A stretch of 64,000 bases of DNA, taken from NCBI GenBank assembly GCA_032622095.1, contig CP136063.1, positions 36,060,106 to 36,124,105 of the forward strand, given 5' to 3'. The notes under the pieces are model-generated. The model worked only from the letters and a program-made list of their open reading frames with translations, searched no databases and was not told where the DNA came from. The DNA comes from Siphonodentalium dalli (taxonomy: Eukaryota > Mollusca > Scaphopoda > Gadilida > Siphonodentaliidae). How positions within the stretch are numbered: the first letter of the stretch is position 1; each line of letters opens with the position of its first letter. This document shows positions 9,076-20,900 of the stretch, piece by piece. The position numbers and the translations under genes are program-made.

Positions 9076-11276
9076 GTCTTTTCTCACCAACACTGTCACT
9101 GACCTGCCGCCAAATTCTGAAACTCAAACTGACCAAGTCAAAGAATCTGAGAAAAAATCAAAAAAACCTTCAGAATTTGGCATGTCAACACAAACTGAAT
9201 ATAGCGTACATACCGTAAAGAACAAATAACTTCGAATAAAGACACTCGGAATCCGTTTATCGTGTAGAATGATGTGAACGATTCTGTTGACAAAACACTT
9301 CTGACCAAAATTCCAAGAAAACAACATTTTAACGGAAAATAACAAGGATGTTGATGTTCAAGCGAGTCGAACACTTATTGAACGTCAATGTTCACCATAA
9401 TGTCAACAGCGTACAAAAAATAGCTCGGGAGCGGTTTTATATCGTGATTTTAACCACAAAATAATGAACGGATACCGTAATAACACCACATTGATTATTG
9501 TACGCACACATTTCGCCTGTATATATATGCAACAGTAACGTAGCTGCATGGGACAAGTTCCAATTGGGGAGGGGTGTAAAACCAGGGACTTGCAATTTAT
9601 ACTTGCCCCTCCCCAACCGAGTCGAATTTTACCCCACTTTATTTTTTGTTGGAATTTTCCAACTGGTTAATTGAAAGCTTTCGGTTTCACTGTTGGAATA
9701 TTTCAACCTGATGCCACAGGCTACCGGTATAGTTGGAAATTTTACAACTGACAGCCATTTCGGTCCAAACTTTAGACCAAAAGTATAAAATTGGTTCAAC
9801 GTATGGACCCAACACAACGTAGTGCACACTAAAACAGGTTAGAGCAAATATAATCTTTTTATTTAACTACCCCCCCCCCGATAGTCAGCCAAAAAGTAAT
9901 ATACTTTAAAATAAACACTAAAAAATGACTGTAAGTTGGCAGTTCAGAAATTTGATGCCGGGAGGGGGTGGAGGCGGGTGCGTGTAATTGGTATTACATG
10001 AACTTGAGAGTTGTTTAGCCTGGTTAAAAGGGGTGTCAATTTGAAATTCCAGGTGACCCCCCCCCCACACGAAGACCCGCCGCCTAAACACGTCCCTGTA
10101 TTATCTGATGCTTAGTATGACATATTATGGTAACCTAAACCAAATTTTGAGAGCTGAAAGTAACAAAGGTCCTACAGATGGTCTCAGTGGCCTTGGTTTT
10201 GGGACACGTTTTATTGCCCTTTACTGCTGTGCAGTTTTATACAATTTTTATTTAACAGGATGTAGCACCAATAAATCAGTCTGGGAATTAGTCTATTCTC
10301 TTTCTGGTCACCTAGGGGGGGAGTTGGTCTCAGCATGTTGTTAAATAATTCTTTGACACAACTATAGTAATTTTGAACACTACCGTTCAGGGATGAGTAT
10401 TCTGAACATATACGTTCCAAATTGAACTCTTACTGTTCAGTAACTGAACACATCCGGGGCTGAACGCGTTCAAATCTGAACACTCTTATATGCAGTGTAT
10501 ATAATTGTATGTAGTTAATCTGGACTGTTGGTTATGACAGGGCTCTCGCTGCCGCTTGCTCAGTCGACCAAATGCAACAATAATTAATATCTTAGAATTA
10601 TAAATAATCATTAAAATAAATATAGCTAATATGATATAATGAGGCAGTCGTGTATAATAAGTCCAGTTGTGATTATTCACAACGAACCCCCCCCCCCATT
10701 CGTTAGCGATGCATGTACGGTGATGACAGTCTGTACAATTATGTTACTCGATTAATCCGTTACTGTTTTATGCTAATTCATTGAGAACGAACAAGGTTCA
10801 TTAAGAGTGTTGCTCTCGGGGTTTCTCCATTTCACATCAGTGTCATATTAGTACATAATATAGATGTACAGTTGCGAAAAAATGTTTTTGAATTGGCTAT
10901 TTATGATTATATTTCAAGTACATTTTGGTTTATCGCTGACCATTGCCATGGTTTTAGAAACTTTGAAAAGTGCTGATGTAAGAATTCCATTAATAAATTC
11001 CACCAGTTCTCTGTTGATATTTACATATTTACCTTGTTTTCTGGTAGAATTCCCTTTGAAAGGCTGAATTTAATTTCGATGTTCTCTTCCGTATGTGCGT
11101 CCATGCGGTTTGTATGGCACACAATAAGCGTACAATTCGTGGTACAACCCTGGAAAAATATCATTATCAGCCTTAACATGTACATGTATAATATCGTGAC
11201 TGCGTTCATGTCTGAAGATACCAACACATATGTGTGTAGCAATACAGAGAGGAAAGCACAGGTGTGTCGCGAGTAT
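9076..11276. other. Gene-free stretch with poly-C tracts
   Basis: No supported gene was found. Three homopolymer C tracts stand out, at 9,870-9,879, 10,057-10,066 and 10,687-10,697. Near 10,380-10,480 short TGAAC/GTTCA motifs alternate in both orientations. The small ORFs here have no recognisable domain. Confidence 0.4.
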
Positions 11277-11280
11277 TTAA

Positions 11281-11638
11281 CCCTTTACCCAACAGAACGC
11301 CCAGAAACGCCCTAACAGCCTAAATTATCTTCGGTCTGTCTCAATAAAACCATGGAAATATGGGTATCATTGGAACCGGCTCATTGAGCACATTGTGATA
11401 GTTACAGTTATGCCCTGTGCCAATGCATTCTCTTATATATGCGAGTCGACCATAGGTCGCCTCGCATATATAAGAGAATGCATTGGCCTAAACAAAACTT
11501 TTTTTTAACACTTTTTACCATTTTTTCTTTAATATGTGTTAAGCCAATGCATTCTCTTATATATGCGAGGCGACCTATGGTCGACTCGCATATATAAGAG
11601 AATGCATTGGCACAGGGCCCTTCTGTTGGGTAAAAGGG
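11281..11638 (+). mobile_element. piggyBac-like miniature element, copy 1 (TTAA flanks)
   Basis: The element is 358 bp, starting CCCTTTACCCAACAGAA and ending with its near-perfect reverse complement (TTCTGTTGGGTAAAAGGG). It is flanked on both sides by TTAA (11,277-11,280 and 11,639-11,642). CCC termini plus a TTAA target duplication are hallmarks of piggyBac-type transposons. The core holds two self-complementary 69-bp modules (11,419-11,487 and 11,543-11,611), each with arms of TATATAAGAGAATGCATTGG. They are inverted relative to each other, so the whole core is also a palindrome. There is no coding capacity, so a transposase would have to be supplied in trans. Confidence 0.8.
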
Positions 11639-11642
11639 TTAA

Positions 11643-14260
11643 ATGGGTACTGTATGCCATTTTCAATAAATTCCCGGTGATAAAATAGATCTAATATCGA
11701 CAATATATAAAACACTAATTAATTTGATTCGAATGTGTATTTCTGTAAAGGTTTAGGTTATAGGTTATCTTAAAATCAAAGTTAATAATTTGATATAAAT
11801 TTAATTTATGACTGGAGCTATTAAATTACGAACTTCTGTGTACAAGACGTAATCAAAATAATTCATGGATAGTGGACTGGGTAATGTTTGGCACACATGA
11901 TCGTGTAAACAAATTGTTGTTACGGGGCGTATATTCAAGCCACTCACTGACTTAAATGAGTATATGGGATTAGTATGCCTATAATATAACATTTATTTGA
12001 TATATTTGCTTGAAAACTGTCCAAAAATTACTCGACAACGACAATTGGCATTTTCGCATTCCGGCTAATCTGCCATCCATAACATTACTTCGTACTCAAC
12101 AGACTGTCAAATTATGGAATTCTGGTTACCTTATTCTACGACACATAAACTATGGAATCCAACAACATGTGTGTACAGTATCCTTTAATAAAATGTAATA
12201 ACAAATCGGAATTTGAAGTTATATTTCAGTTTTAGGACCAAGAGTCAATACAATGAAGAGTTTAATATTAAATACAAATTGTATTTAGTAGCTTGTAATA
12301 CTAATTATGTGTGAAACATCACAGATGTTTCGTAGTACATCGGGAATTTAACCGCCGTGTGTCAGCAAAATTTGGGGTTTAAGGTCTAAGTGACGCACTC
12401 GTCATCTCTGGTTTAGACCTGGTCCAGCCAAACCAGTGGTTTAGCAGTAGTGTCTCTGTATCGCCGAGATAATTAGTCGTACTTTCCTAATGCGGACCGC
12501 CTCGTTTTATTGATTGCGAAAATCAATAATTACGACAGCGACCATATTTTTGATTGGAAATGTATAAGCGAGAAGCACTCGCACCTTTAAAGCGTGTGGG
12601 GATAAGTTTTTGTCAATTTCGATATTTTGTTTGCGTTTTATAAATTTAGGGTCTATTCTTATTGCACACGCGCTGGCGATTAATCGCCGCGTTTTGTAAG
12701 GTGTGTGTTAGCATAACGCAGAGCTATTCGTGACCAATTACCTTCCTCAGACAACCACGTCCGATTCGTGACCAATCATCTTCGGCAATCAACCTCGTCA
12801 TCATATAGCCGTTACAGAGAATGGCATGGTTCACTCATTGTGATGTTTACAACTATCTTTTGTCTTCTTTTTTTTTGGCTTGTGGCAATCACAACTGCTG
12901 GTGTTTCTACGAATTCATTTGAATAGTTCAACGTTTTTATTTTGACACAAAAAGGATGCTACTGCTTGACCATATATGACATACACAAAGTTTGCAATCC
13001 TAAACTTATAATGCTATATGAGTAAAATTTGATAACTTATTTTGACGTAGACAATGCCACAAAGCTCTACTCTGGCTCCGCCAATAAAGTCCCATAATAT
13101 TCCACCAGTTCAATACATGGGAACGTTTTGATTGTCTGCATGACGGAAAATTTATTACATTGAAAAAAGCAACGAATGTAATATATTTCTTTATTAGAAG
13201 CTGTGCCTCTGTATGGTTGCCCACTTCAAACAGTTCAGATGCCGCTTCTGGTGTGTACTCATAAGCAAATTGCTTTTACATTACTGACCTCTTGGTCCGG
13301 AATTGACTCGATTACGGAGCCCTTATTCTGCATTCGTGCGACAGGAGCCTGCGTCACATTGCGCACATTTTGAACATTGTAATTTAAAAACAATTTACTT
13401 ATATATAAAACAGACACATATTAATATAAATTTTAAATATAATTTCTTGTTAGATACAACTCCTTAATCAATTTAACAGCACATTTTTTAAATTTATTTT
13501 AAATTAAATTTTTCTTATTTTTAAATCAGTTTTAGAACAGTTGCGAACAGACAAACGGACATACATATATACAGCTCACATACCCTTTAATATATACATG
13601 TGTACATGTAAATACAATTTTTTTTGTCTTTGCGGGTAAAGCATCTTGCAGAAAATCAATCACAAACAGTGATAAACAGCGCGTGAAGCTCTTGTTGAGA
13701 GAGATGCCTATTGTCAGATTGAATTAATGGTCCATGAGCGATACTCATTTCTCAATGAATAAATCGTGCACGCTTTCGCGATAATTTATGACATGTCAAT
13801 AACCATTATATCGGCTTGTCTTTTGGTCCGATAGGTAAGAATGTAGTTTGACTGTATGTTCATATCACCAAATCGAGTTAGTCAATTAGTTGGTAACTGA
13901 ACGACAAAAACGACCCCTTAAACCCGGTTTGGCTGGATCGCCAAGGTAGGTTTAAACCATGTTACAATCGTAGGTTTAAACCGGAGATGACGAATCCGGC
14001 CCCAATTAGTAATAATTCAGTTTTATCCGACGTGGGCTAGTATAAATTACCATAATGACGTGGGAAAATTGTTTGTTGGAGTGACCAACTTCGAATTTTA
14101 AACTGTTGTCTTTGCAGCCCCTTGCACGAGACCCAAACTCACCATGCATGTTCAAGAAATTCCATTGCATCCATAGTCAAGGGTTGCAATGTTCACAAGA
14201 GTTCCGACTGTTGGAAACTTCCAGCAGGATATCACTACCATTTCAGTACAAAACAATGAA
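11643..14260. other. Gene-free stretch with a possible pair of terminal inverted repeats
   Basis: No gene is supported. A segment at about 12,388-12,440 (CGTCATCTCTGGTTTAGACC, then CCAGCCAAACC) is repeated in reverse at about 13,925-13,994 (GGTTTGGCTGG, then GGTTTAAACCGGAGATGACG). These could be the ends of a 1.6 kb DNA element, but no target duplication was identified. The rest is AT-rich with a tetrameric AT/TA-rich patch at 13,385-13,520. Confidence 0.35.
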
Positions 14261-14264
14261 ATAA

Positions 14265-14656
14265 CCCTTTACCCAACAGAAGGGCCCTGTGCCATTGCAT
14301 TCTCTTATATATGCGAGTCGACCATAGGTCGCCTCGCATATATAAGAGAATGCATTGGCTTAACACATTACAAATTATAAAATTGTTAAAGAATGTAAGA
14401 AAAAATGGTAAAAAGTGTTAAAAAAAGATTTTTTTTAGGTCAATGCATTCTCTTATATATGCGAGGCGACCTATGGTCGACTCGCATATATAAGAGAATG
14501 CATTGGCACAGGGCATAACTGTAACTATCACAATGTGGTCAAGGAGCCGGTTCGAATGATATCCATATTTGTATGGTTCTATTGAGACAGACCGAAGATA
14601 TTTTAGGCTGTTGAAGCTTTATTTGGCCGGTTTTGGCCGGTTTGTTGGGTAAAGGG
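14265..14656 (-). mobile_element. piggyBac-like miniature element, copy 2 (ATAA flanks)
   Basis: This 392-bp copy of the same family as the element at 11,281-11,638 is inserted in the opposite orientation. The long flank, recognisable by TATCACAATGTGGTCAAGGA and the ACAGACCGAAGATA segment, is on the right here. Ends are CCCTTTACCCAACA and TGTTGGGTAAAGGG. The two 69-bp hairpin modules lie at 14,291-14,359 and 14,439-14,507. The flanking tetranucleotide is ATAA on both sides (14,261-14,264 and 14,657-14,660) instead of TTAA. It is non-coding. Confidence 0.8.
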
Positions 14657-15246
14657 ATAAAGGAGGCAAGTTGGCAAATTTTGATAGTGAAAATTGTTGT
14701 CAGAATGGCTGAATCTACAATACAGGTTTTAACCACTAATATGCAACCACGTGTTTATATGTGGTAATCAGCCTGTTCTTCCGATAACACGATTATCTGC
14801 TTATAATATAACTGATTGTATGTAAGTAATATGCTTGGAATCGCCTAATATTGAGTAGATAATGTGCTGAAAATGAGAGTGTTTTATTCACACTATCGAC
14901 CCATAATGATACGATTCTAAGCATATTATGTGCGGACTCTGATGAATAAGCCAACTCGCGATTTTTTGGGTATACGCTCTTTAGCATGTGTTTTCACTGT
15001 GACCCGCGCCATAAAACGAAATAAAGCCATATGTCCATCATCGGCTTATTTCATAATCAAATAATGACAGTATGTACCTGTTTAACATTATAGGTCGAGT
15101 ATGTGCGCATTTGCACGAAGAAATGTTGGTGGTAATTGTTGAGGGTACAGAGAGACAACAGCCGGATAGTATTACCGAACATTCACAAGGCACCTGTTAA
15201 CTTTTACATGACGGGAACTGTGTATGCGCAGCATTAAAGACCATGT

Positions 15247-15697
15247 TCCAATGCATTCACTCATATATATTTACACACTAAGTGTTGTCATCACTAAATC
15301 CAGCAGTCTGATTGGTCGCATTTGGGCGCATTTTGACTCGCGCAGGATTGACTTAATACATCATCGGGTTTCAACATGAAGAGAAATTGTTCCTATTAAC
15401 TTTTGCCAAGGGTGCTATTGGGTATTTTGGGCTGATCTTGTCGCGATACACTTTTCGATTTAAATATATTTACAAAAGTGGCTTTTTCGCTAAATGTATA
15501 TAAATATAAGGATTAACTGTCATGTGGACTATTTTTATGGAGATGTAACGGTGAGGTAAGTGGACATAACTTGTATGTAAAACCCTTCGGGTTTTACACA
15601 AGTTATGTCCACTTACCTCACCGTTACATCTCCATAAAAACAGTCCACATGACAGTTAATCCTTATATACGAGGCGCCCAAAGAGAATGCATTGACA
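15247..15697. mobile_element. Foldback-like element with a 167-bp palindrome
   Basis: The ends are CCAATGCATTC at 15,247 and GAATGCATTG at about 15,683-15,692, in inverted orientation. They resemble the hairpin arms of the piggyBac-like copies nearby. Inside, 15,503-15,669 is a nearly perfect palindrome: TATAAGGATTAACTGTCATG is mirrored at the far end, and the centre is AACCCTTCGGGTT. Only one or two mismatches are seen over arms of about 80 bases. No ORF and no target duplication were identified. Confidence 0.6.
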
Positions 15698-15974
15698 GAG
15701 GGATTTCGCAAAAGTTCAGGAAGCTCCAGTCATGAACAGGTTAATGGGACAATGCTTGTGTTATTGGTAGAGATAGCCAATTAGGAGCAAAGGTAGTTAA
15801 ACTTGTGCAAGATAATATTCAAGTATTCTAGTATTGAACAAAATTATGAAATGACCAAGGGCTCAATTTCCGCACGAGTGTTATTGCGTCGATTTTAATT
15901 TATAATGTAATGACGGACAACATTGAAGCACAAGAACCTATTGTAATTCAGTTAATTAAATGTGTAATATGTGA

Positions 15975-16416
15975 CCGAAAGTGTATTGTATAACATCACC
16001 GAGAAGGGCCGAAAGTGTATTGTATAACATCACCGAGAAGGGCCGAAAGTGTATTGTATAACATCACCGAGAAGGGCCGAAAGTGTATTGTATAACATCA
16101 CCGAGAAGGGCCGAAAGTGTATTGTATAACATCACCGAGAAGGGCCGAAAGTGTATTGTATAACATCACCGAGAAGGGCCGAAAGTGTATTGTATAACAT
16201 CACCGAGAAGGGCCGAAAGTGTATTGTATAACATCACCGAGAAGGGCCGAAAGTGTATTGTATAACATCACCGAGAAGGGCCGAAAGTGTATTGTATAAC
16301 ATCACCGAGAAGGGCCGAAAGTGTATTGTATAACATCACCGAGAAGGGCCGAAAGTGTATTGTATAACATCACCGAGAAGGGCCGAAAGTGTATTGTATA
16401 ACATCACCGAGAAGGG
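15975..16416. repeat. 34-bp minisatellite, 13 identical copies
   Basis: The unit starts CCGAAAGTGTATTGTATAAC and ends ATCACCGAGAAGGG. Starts recur every 34 bases from 15,975 to 16,383, and the array ends at 16,416, giving exactly 13 units. I saw no base difference between units, which points to very recent expansion or ongoing homogenisation. It is not coding and lies between AT-rich unique sequences. Confidence 0.95.
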
Positions 16417-16445
16417 CCAATTATTGAGCAGCTATTATATACTGA

Positions 16446-16640
16446 ATGCTAACATGCAATCTTACCACATTGATGGTGTTTTTTGTTTCGTGAATTGTGG
16501 ACGTTTCATTCAACGAACGCTTCCTTCGCTGTAGAACAGAACCCAGGGTTGTTGTCAAAGTAACTGCAATACCTGTGTTCGTCTCATGAAACGCGCCCCC
16601 GACGTCATTATTGGAGATGACACCGGTATGTTTCATTTTG
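16446..16640 (-). other. Possible small exon with a furin-like RRKRS site (weak)
   Basis: A minus-strand frame reads ...GSVLQRRKRSLNETSTIHETKNTINV and is followed at once by GTAAGA, a good splice donor. TTCTGTTCTACAG just before CGAAGGAAGCGTTCG could be an acceptor. A dibasic RRKRS site is what furin cuts in secreted and membrane proteins, including some integrin alpha chains, and the exon would lie downstream of the FG-GAP exons on the same strand. No domain is recognised in so short a piece, and it may be chance. Confidence 0.2.
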
Positions 16641-17784
16641 GCATTCCTTTATTACCGAGTTCCGACTTTTTGACAAGGAAACCTACAGGTATGGCAGAGC
16701 ACAAAGTTATACAAGTACAAACCATTCAGCCGACAGGGCCATGTACGCGCTTTTAACACTAATACGATATGACATGTTATAACATGTCAGTGGTATATGA
16801 CTTGATATTTGTCACATGTGCACGTTATCAGTATAAGCAAGTGTACACATTTTCAAAATTAAATTTCAGGCAGATTGGAATAAATTCATTTTGAAATATC
16901 AAGAAAACGTTCACAAAACGTACTGCAGACCGTCCATTCGATATGCGATCATGTTTTATTTCTGTTTGAATATATTTTATTTTCATTGTATTTCCGCTTC
17001 ATACCGTAGCTACATGCGAATAATGCAACTTTGTTCGCACGCACAACATATACATGTTATGTATGTGCATATAACTTTATCGCCATAATAGGATGGATAT
17101 AGGCTATAGACCCACATGCCTTGACGACTGTATTAGCATACTAATATTAGATGGGCATATTATCTGGACCCATCTAGCACACAAAAGTCAGAGTAATTAA
17201 ACACTGGCAGGTGGACCAAAGGACATTTAAGATATAGTCAAACCAGGAGACTATTGGAATGGAACATGGTTTATACATAACTGTGAAACGAAATTTCCTA
17301 CATAATATTGGTGATGCAAATTGTCAGTTCGAAAAAGTTACAAATATTTGGTGTAGTCTCCCACACACATGCTAATATATAATTAACGAATTACATAAAA
17401 ACAATATTAATTAAGCAGTAGATATTACAATTTTCCAACTTAGTTTCTGAAACCAGCTTTGTGTGACCCACATTATGTGAGTAAATGGGGGATGCCCAAT
17501 AGCAGAAGAGTCCACATATAGAGGTACCATGTCTTGCCCACCGGAAGCTGACATAAGCTAATGATAGGCAGAGCACCCTGCTGTAACGGCAGTTTCTGAT
17601 ATATAGTCATAAAGAATAGGAACAGAAAAGATAGCAGAAACCCAAAGAACACATACAAATTTTGTCTTATGATTTATGTTTCATAATAAGAATTAATTTA
17701 AGCTTTAATTTATGTGCATGTGACTTCCTGATCTGTAAAATACAGGAATGTAATTTTGGTGGATCTGAGAATCAAGATAACGAA
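16641..17784. other. Gene-free stretch
   Basis: No supported gene was found. A perfect 20-bp palindrome, TGACATGTTATAACATGTCA, lies at 16,770-16,789. Minus-strand ORFs of about 60 residues at 17,391-17,658 overlap each other in different frames and show no domain. Confidence 0.35.
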
Positions 17785-17945
17785 CTTCCCTCGTACACTC
17801 GACCAGTCTCAATGTATTTATCTGAATCCTTACCGTTCTTCCCGTGAACGTGTACACGTATATCCCATAAGTTTCAATATGCATTTATGTACTTGTATCT
17901 GCATACTTACCGGGCGCAGCGTGTTCACGTAAACCTACACCCGGC
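17785..17945 (-). pseudogene. Three degenerate copies of an integrin FG-GAP exon 3' end
   Basis: On the minus strand three tandem pieces, about 65 bp apart, resemble the 3' end of the exon at 53,660-53,804. The piece at 17,911-17,945 reads VYVNT after an in-frame TAG and ends at a perfect GTAAGT donor. The piece at 17,834-17,889 reads IETYGIYVYTFTGRT and ends at GTAAGG. The piece at 17,785-17,824 reads DKYIETGRVY without a donor. The intact exon has DKSIETCRVYVYVNTG in the same place. They look like a small duplication of exon end plus intron start that has decayed, immediately beside the satellite. Confidence 0.55.
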
Positions 17946-20900
17946 CGGCTACAGGGAATGTATATCATTCCTTACTGTATTTCTAGTGTTCCTTCGATTA
18001 GTTTCGGTGGGCTTATACCAAACCGTATCGGATTTTCATAATAAGTATGAGTTCCCACCCACCACCCCATCCCGCCACCCATAGTATCTTATGCGCCACA
18101 GGCGCCCGTATAGAGGCTACTGCCCACATAAATAATAAGTATGAGTTGCCACCCACCACCCCATCCCGCCACCCATAGTATCTTATGCGCCACAGGCGCC
18201 CGTATAGAGGCTACTGCCCACATAAATAATAAGTATGAGTTCCCACCCACCACCCCATCAAGCCACCCATAGTATCTTATGCGCCACAGGCGCCCGTATA
18301 GAGGCTACTGCCCACATAAATAATAAGTATGAGTTCCCACCCACCACCCCATCCCGCCACCCATAGTATATTATGCGCCACAGGTGCCCGTATAGAGGCT
18401 ACTGCCCACATAAATAATAAGTATGAGTTCCCACCCACCACCCCATCCCGCCACCCATAGTACCTTATGCGCCACAGGCGCCCGTATAGAGGCTACTGCC
18501 CACATAAATAATAAGTATGAGTTCCCACCCACCACCCCATCCCGCCACCCATAGTATCTTATGCGCCACAGGCGCCCGTATAGAGGCTACTGCCCACATA
18601 AATAATAAGTATGAGTTCCCACCCACCACCCCATCCCGCCACCCATAGTATCTTATGCGCCACAGGCGCCCGTATAGAGGCTACTGCCCACATAAATAAT
18701 AAGTATGAGTTCCCACCCACCACCCCATCCCGCCACCCATAGTATCTTATGCGCCACAGGCGCCCGTATAGAGGCTACTGCCCACATAAATAATAAGTAT
18801 GAGTTCCCACCCACCACCCCATCCCGCCACCCATAGTATATTATGCGCCACAGGTGCCCGTATAGAGGCTACTGCCCACATAAATAATAAGTATGAGTTC
18901 CCACCCACCACCCCATCCCGCCACCCATAGTATCTTATGCGCCACAGGCGCCCGTATAGAGGCTACTGCCCACATAAATAATAAGTATGAGTTCCCACCC
19001 ACCACCCCATCCCGCCACCCATAGTATCTTATGCGCCACAGGCGCCCGTATAGAGGCTACTGCCCACATAAATAATAAGTATGAGTTCCCACCCACCACC
19101 CCATCCCGCCACCCATAGTATCTTGTGCGCCACAGTCGCCCGTATAGAGGCTACTGCCCACATAAATAATAAGTATGAGTTCCCACCCACCACCCCATCC
19201 CGCCACCCATAGTATCTTGTGCGCCACAGGCGCCCGTATAGAGGCTACTTCCCACATAAATAATAAGTATGAGTTCCCACCCACCACCCCATCCCGCCAC
19301 CCATAGTATCTTATGCGCCACAGGCGCCCGTATAGAGGCTACTGCCCACATAAATAATAAGTATGAGTTCCCACCCACCACCCCATCCCGCCACCCATAG
19401 TATCTTGTGCGCCACAGGCGCCCGTATAGAGGCTACTGCCCACATAAATAATAAGTATGAGTTCCCACCCACCACCCCATCCCGCCACCCATAGTATCTT
19501 ATGCGCCACAGGCGCCCGTATAGAGGCTACTGCCCACATAAATAATAAGTATGAGTTCCCACCCACCACCCCATCCCGCCACCCATAGTATCTTATGCGC
19601 CACAGGCGCCCGTATAGAGGCTACTGCCCACATAAATAATAAGTATGAGTTCCCACCCACCACCCCATCCCGCCACCCATAGTATCTTGTGCGCCACAGG
19701 CGCCCGTATAGAGGCTACTGCCCACATAAATAATAAGTATGAGTTCCCACCCACCACCCCATCCCGCCACCCATAGTATCTTATGCGCCACAGGCGCCCG
19801 TATAGAGGCTACTGCCCACATAAATAATAAGTATGAGTTCCCACCACCACCCCATCCCGCCACCCATAGTATCTTATGCGCCACAGGCGTCCGTATAGAG
19901 GCTACTGCCCACATAAATAATAACTATGAGTTCCCACCCACCACCCCATCCCGCCACCCATAGTATCTTATGCGCCACAGGCGCCCGTATAGAGGCTACT
20001 GCCCACATAAATAATAAGTATGAGTTCCCACCCACCACCCCATCCCGCCACCCATAGTATCTTATGCGCCACAGGCGCCCGTATAGAGGCTACTGCCCAC
20101 ATAAATAATAAGTATGAGTTCCCACCCACGACCCCATCCCGCCACCCATAGTATCTTATGCGCCACATGCGCCCGTATAGAGGCTACTGCCCACATAAAT
20201 AATAAGTATGAGTTCCCACCCACCACCCCATCCCGCCACCCATAGTATCTTATGCGCCACAGGCGCCCGTATAGAGGCTACTGCCCACATAAATAATAAG
20301 TATGAGTTCCCACCCACCACCCCATCCCGCCACCCATAGTATCTTATGCGCCACAGGCGCCCGCATAGAGGCTACTGCCCACATAAATAATAAGTATGAG
20401 TTCCCAACCACCACCCCATCACGCCACCCATAGTATCTTATGCGCCACAGGCGCCCGCATAGAGGCTACTGCCCACATAAATAATAAGTATGAGTTCCCA
20501 CCCACCACCCCATCCCGCCACCCATAGTATCTTATGCGCCACAGGCGCCCGTATAGAGGCTACTGCCCACATAAATAATAAGTATGAGTTCCCACCCACC
20601 ACCCCATCCCGCCACCCATAGTATATTATGCGCCACAGGTGCCCGTATAGAGGCTACTGCCCACATAAATAATAAGTATGAGTTCCCACCCACCACCCCA
20701 TCCCGCCACCCATAGTACCTTATGCGCCACAGGCGCCCGTATAGAGGCTACTGCCCACATAAATAATAAGTATGAGTTCCCACCCACCACCCCATCCCGC
20801 CACCCATAGTATCTTATGCGCCACAGGCGCCCGTATAGAGGCTACTGCCCACATAAATAATAAGTATGAGTTCCCACCCACCACCCCATCCCGCCACCCA

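Noticed and set aside
9124-9374. Two overlapping minus-strand ORFs rich in Phe and Cys
   Set aside because: They overlap in different frames upstream of the transposase start, with no recognisable domain or splice link.
15975-16416. CRISPR-like 34-bp direct repeats
   Set aside because: Units are contiguous and identical, with no spacers.
17391-17658. Hydrophobic minus-strand ORFs that could suggest a membrane exon
   Set aside because: The two frames overlap, have no clear splice pair, and show no integrin-like pattern.
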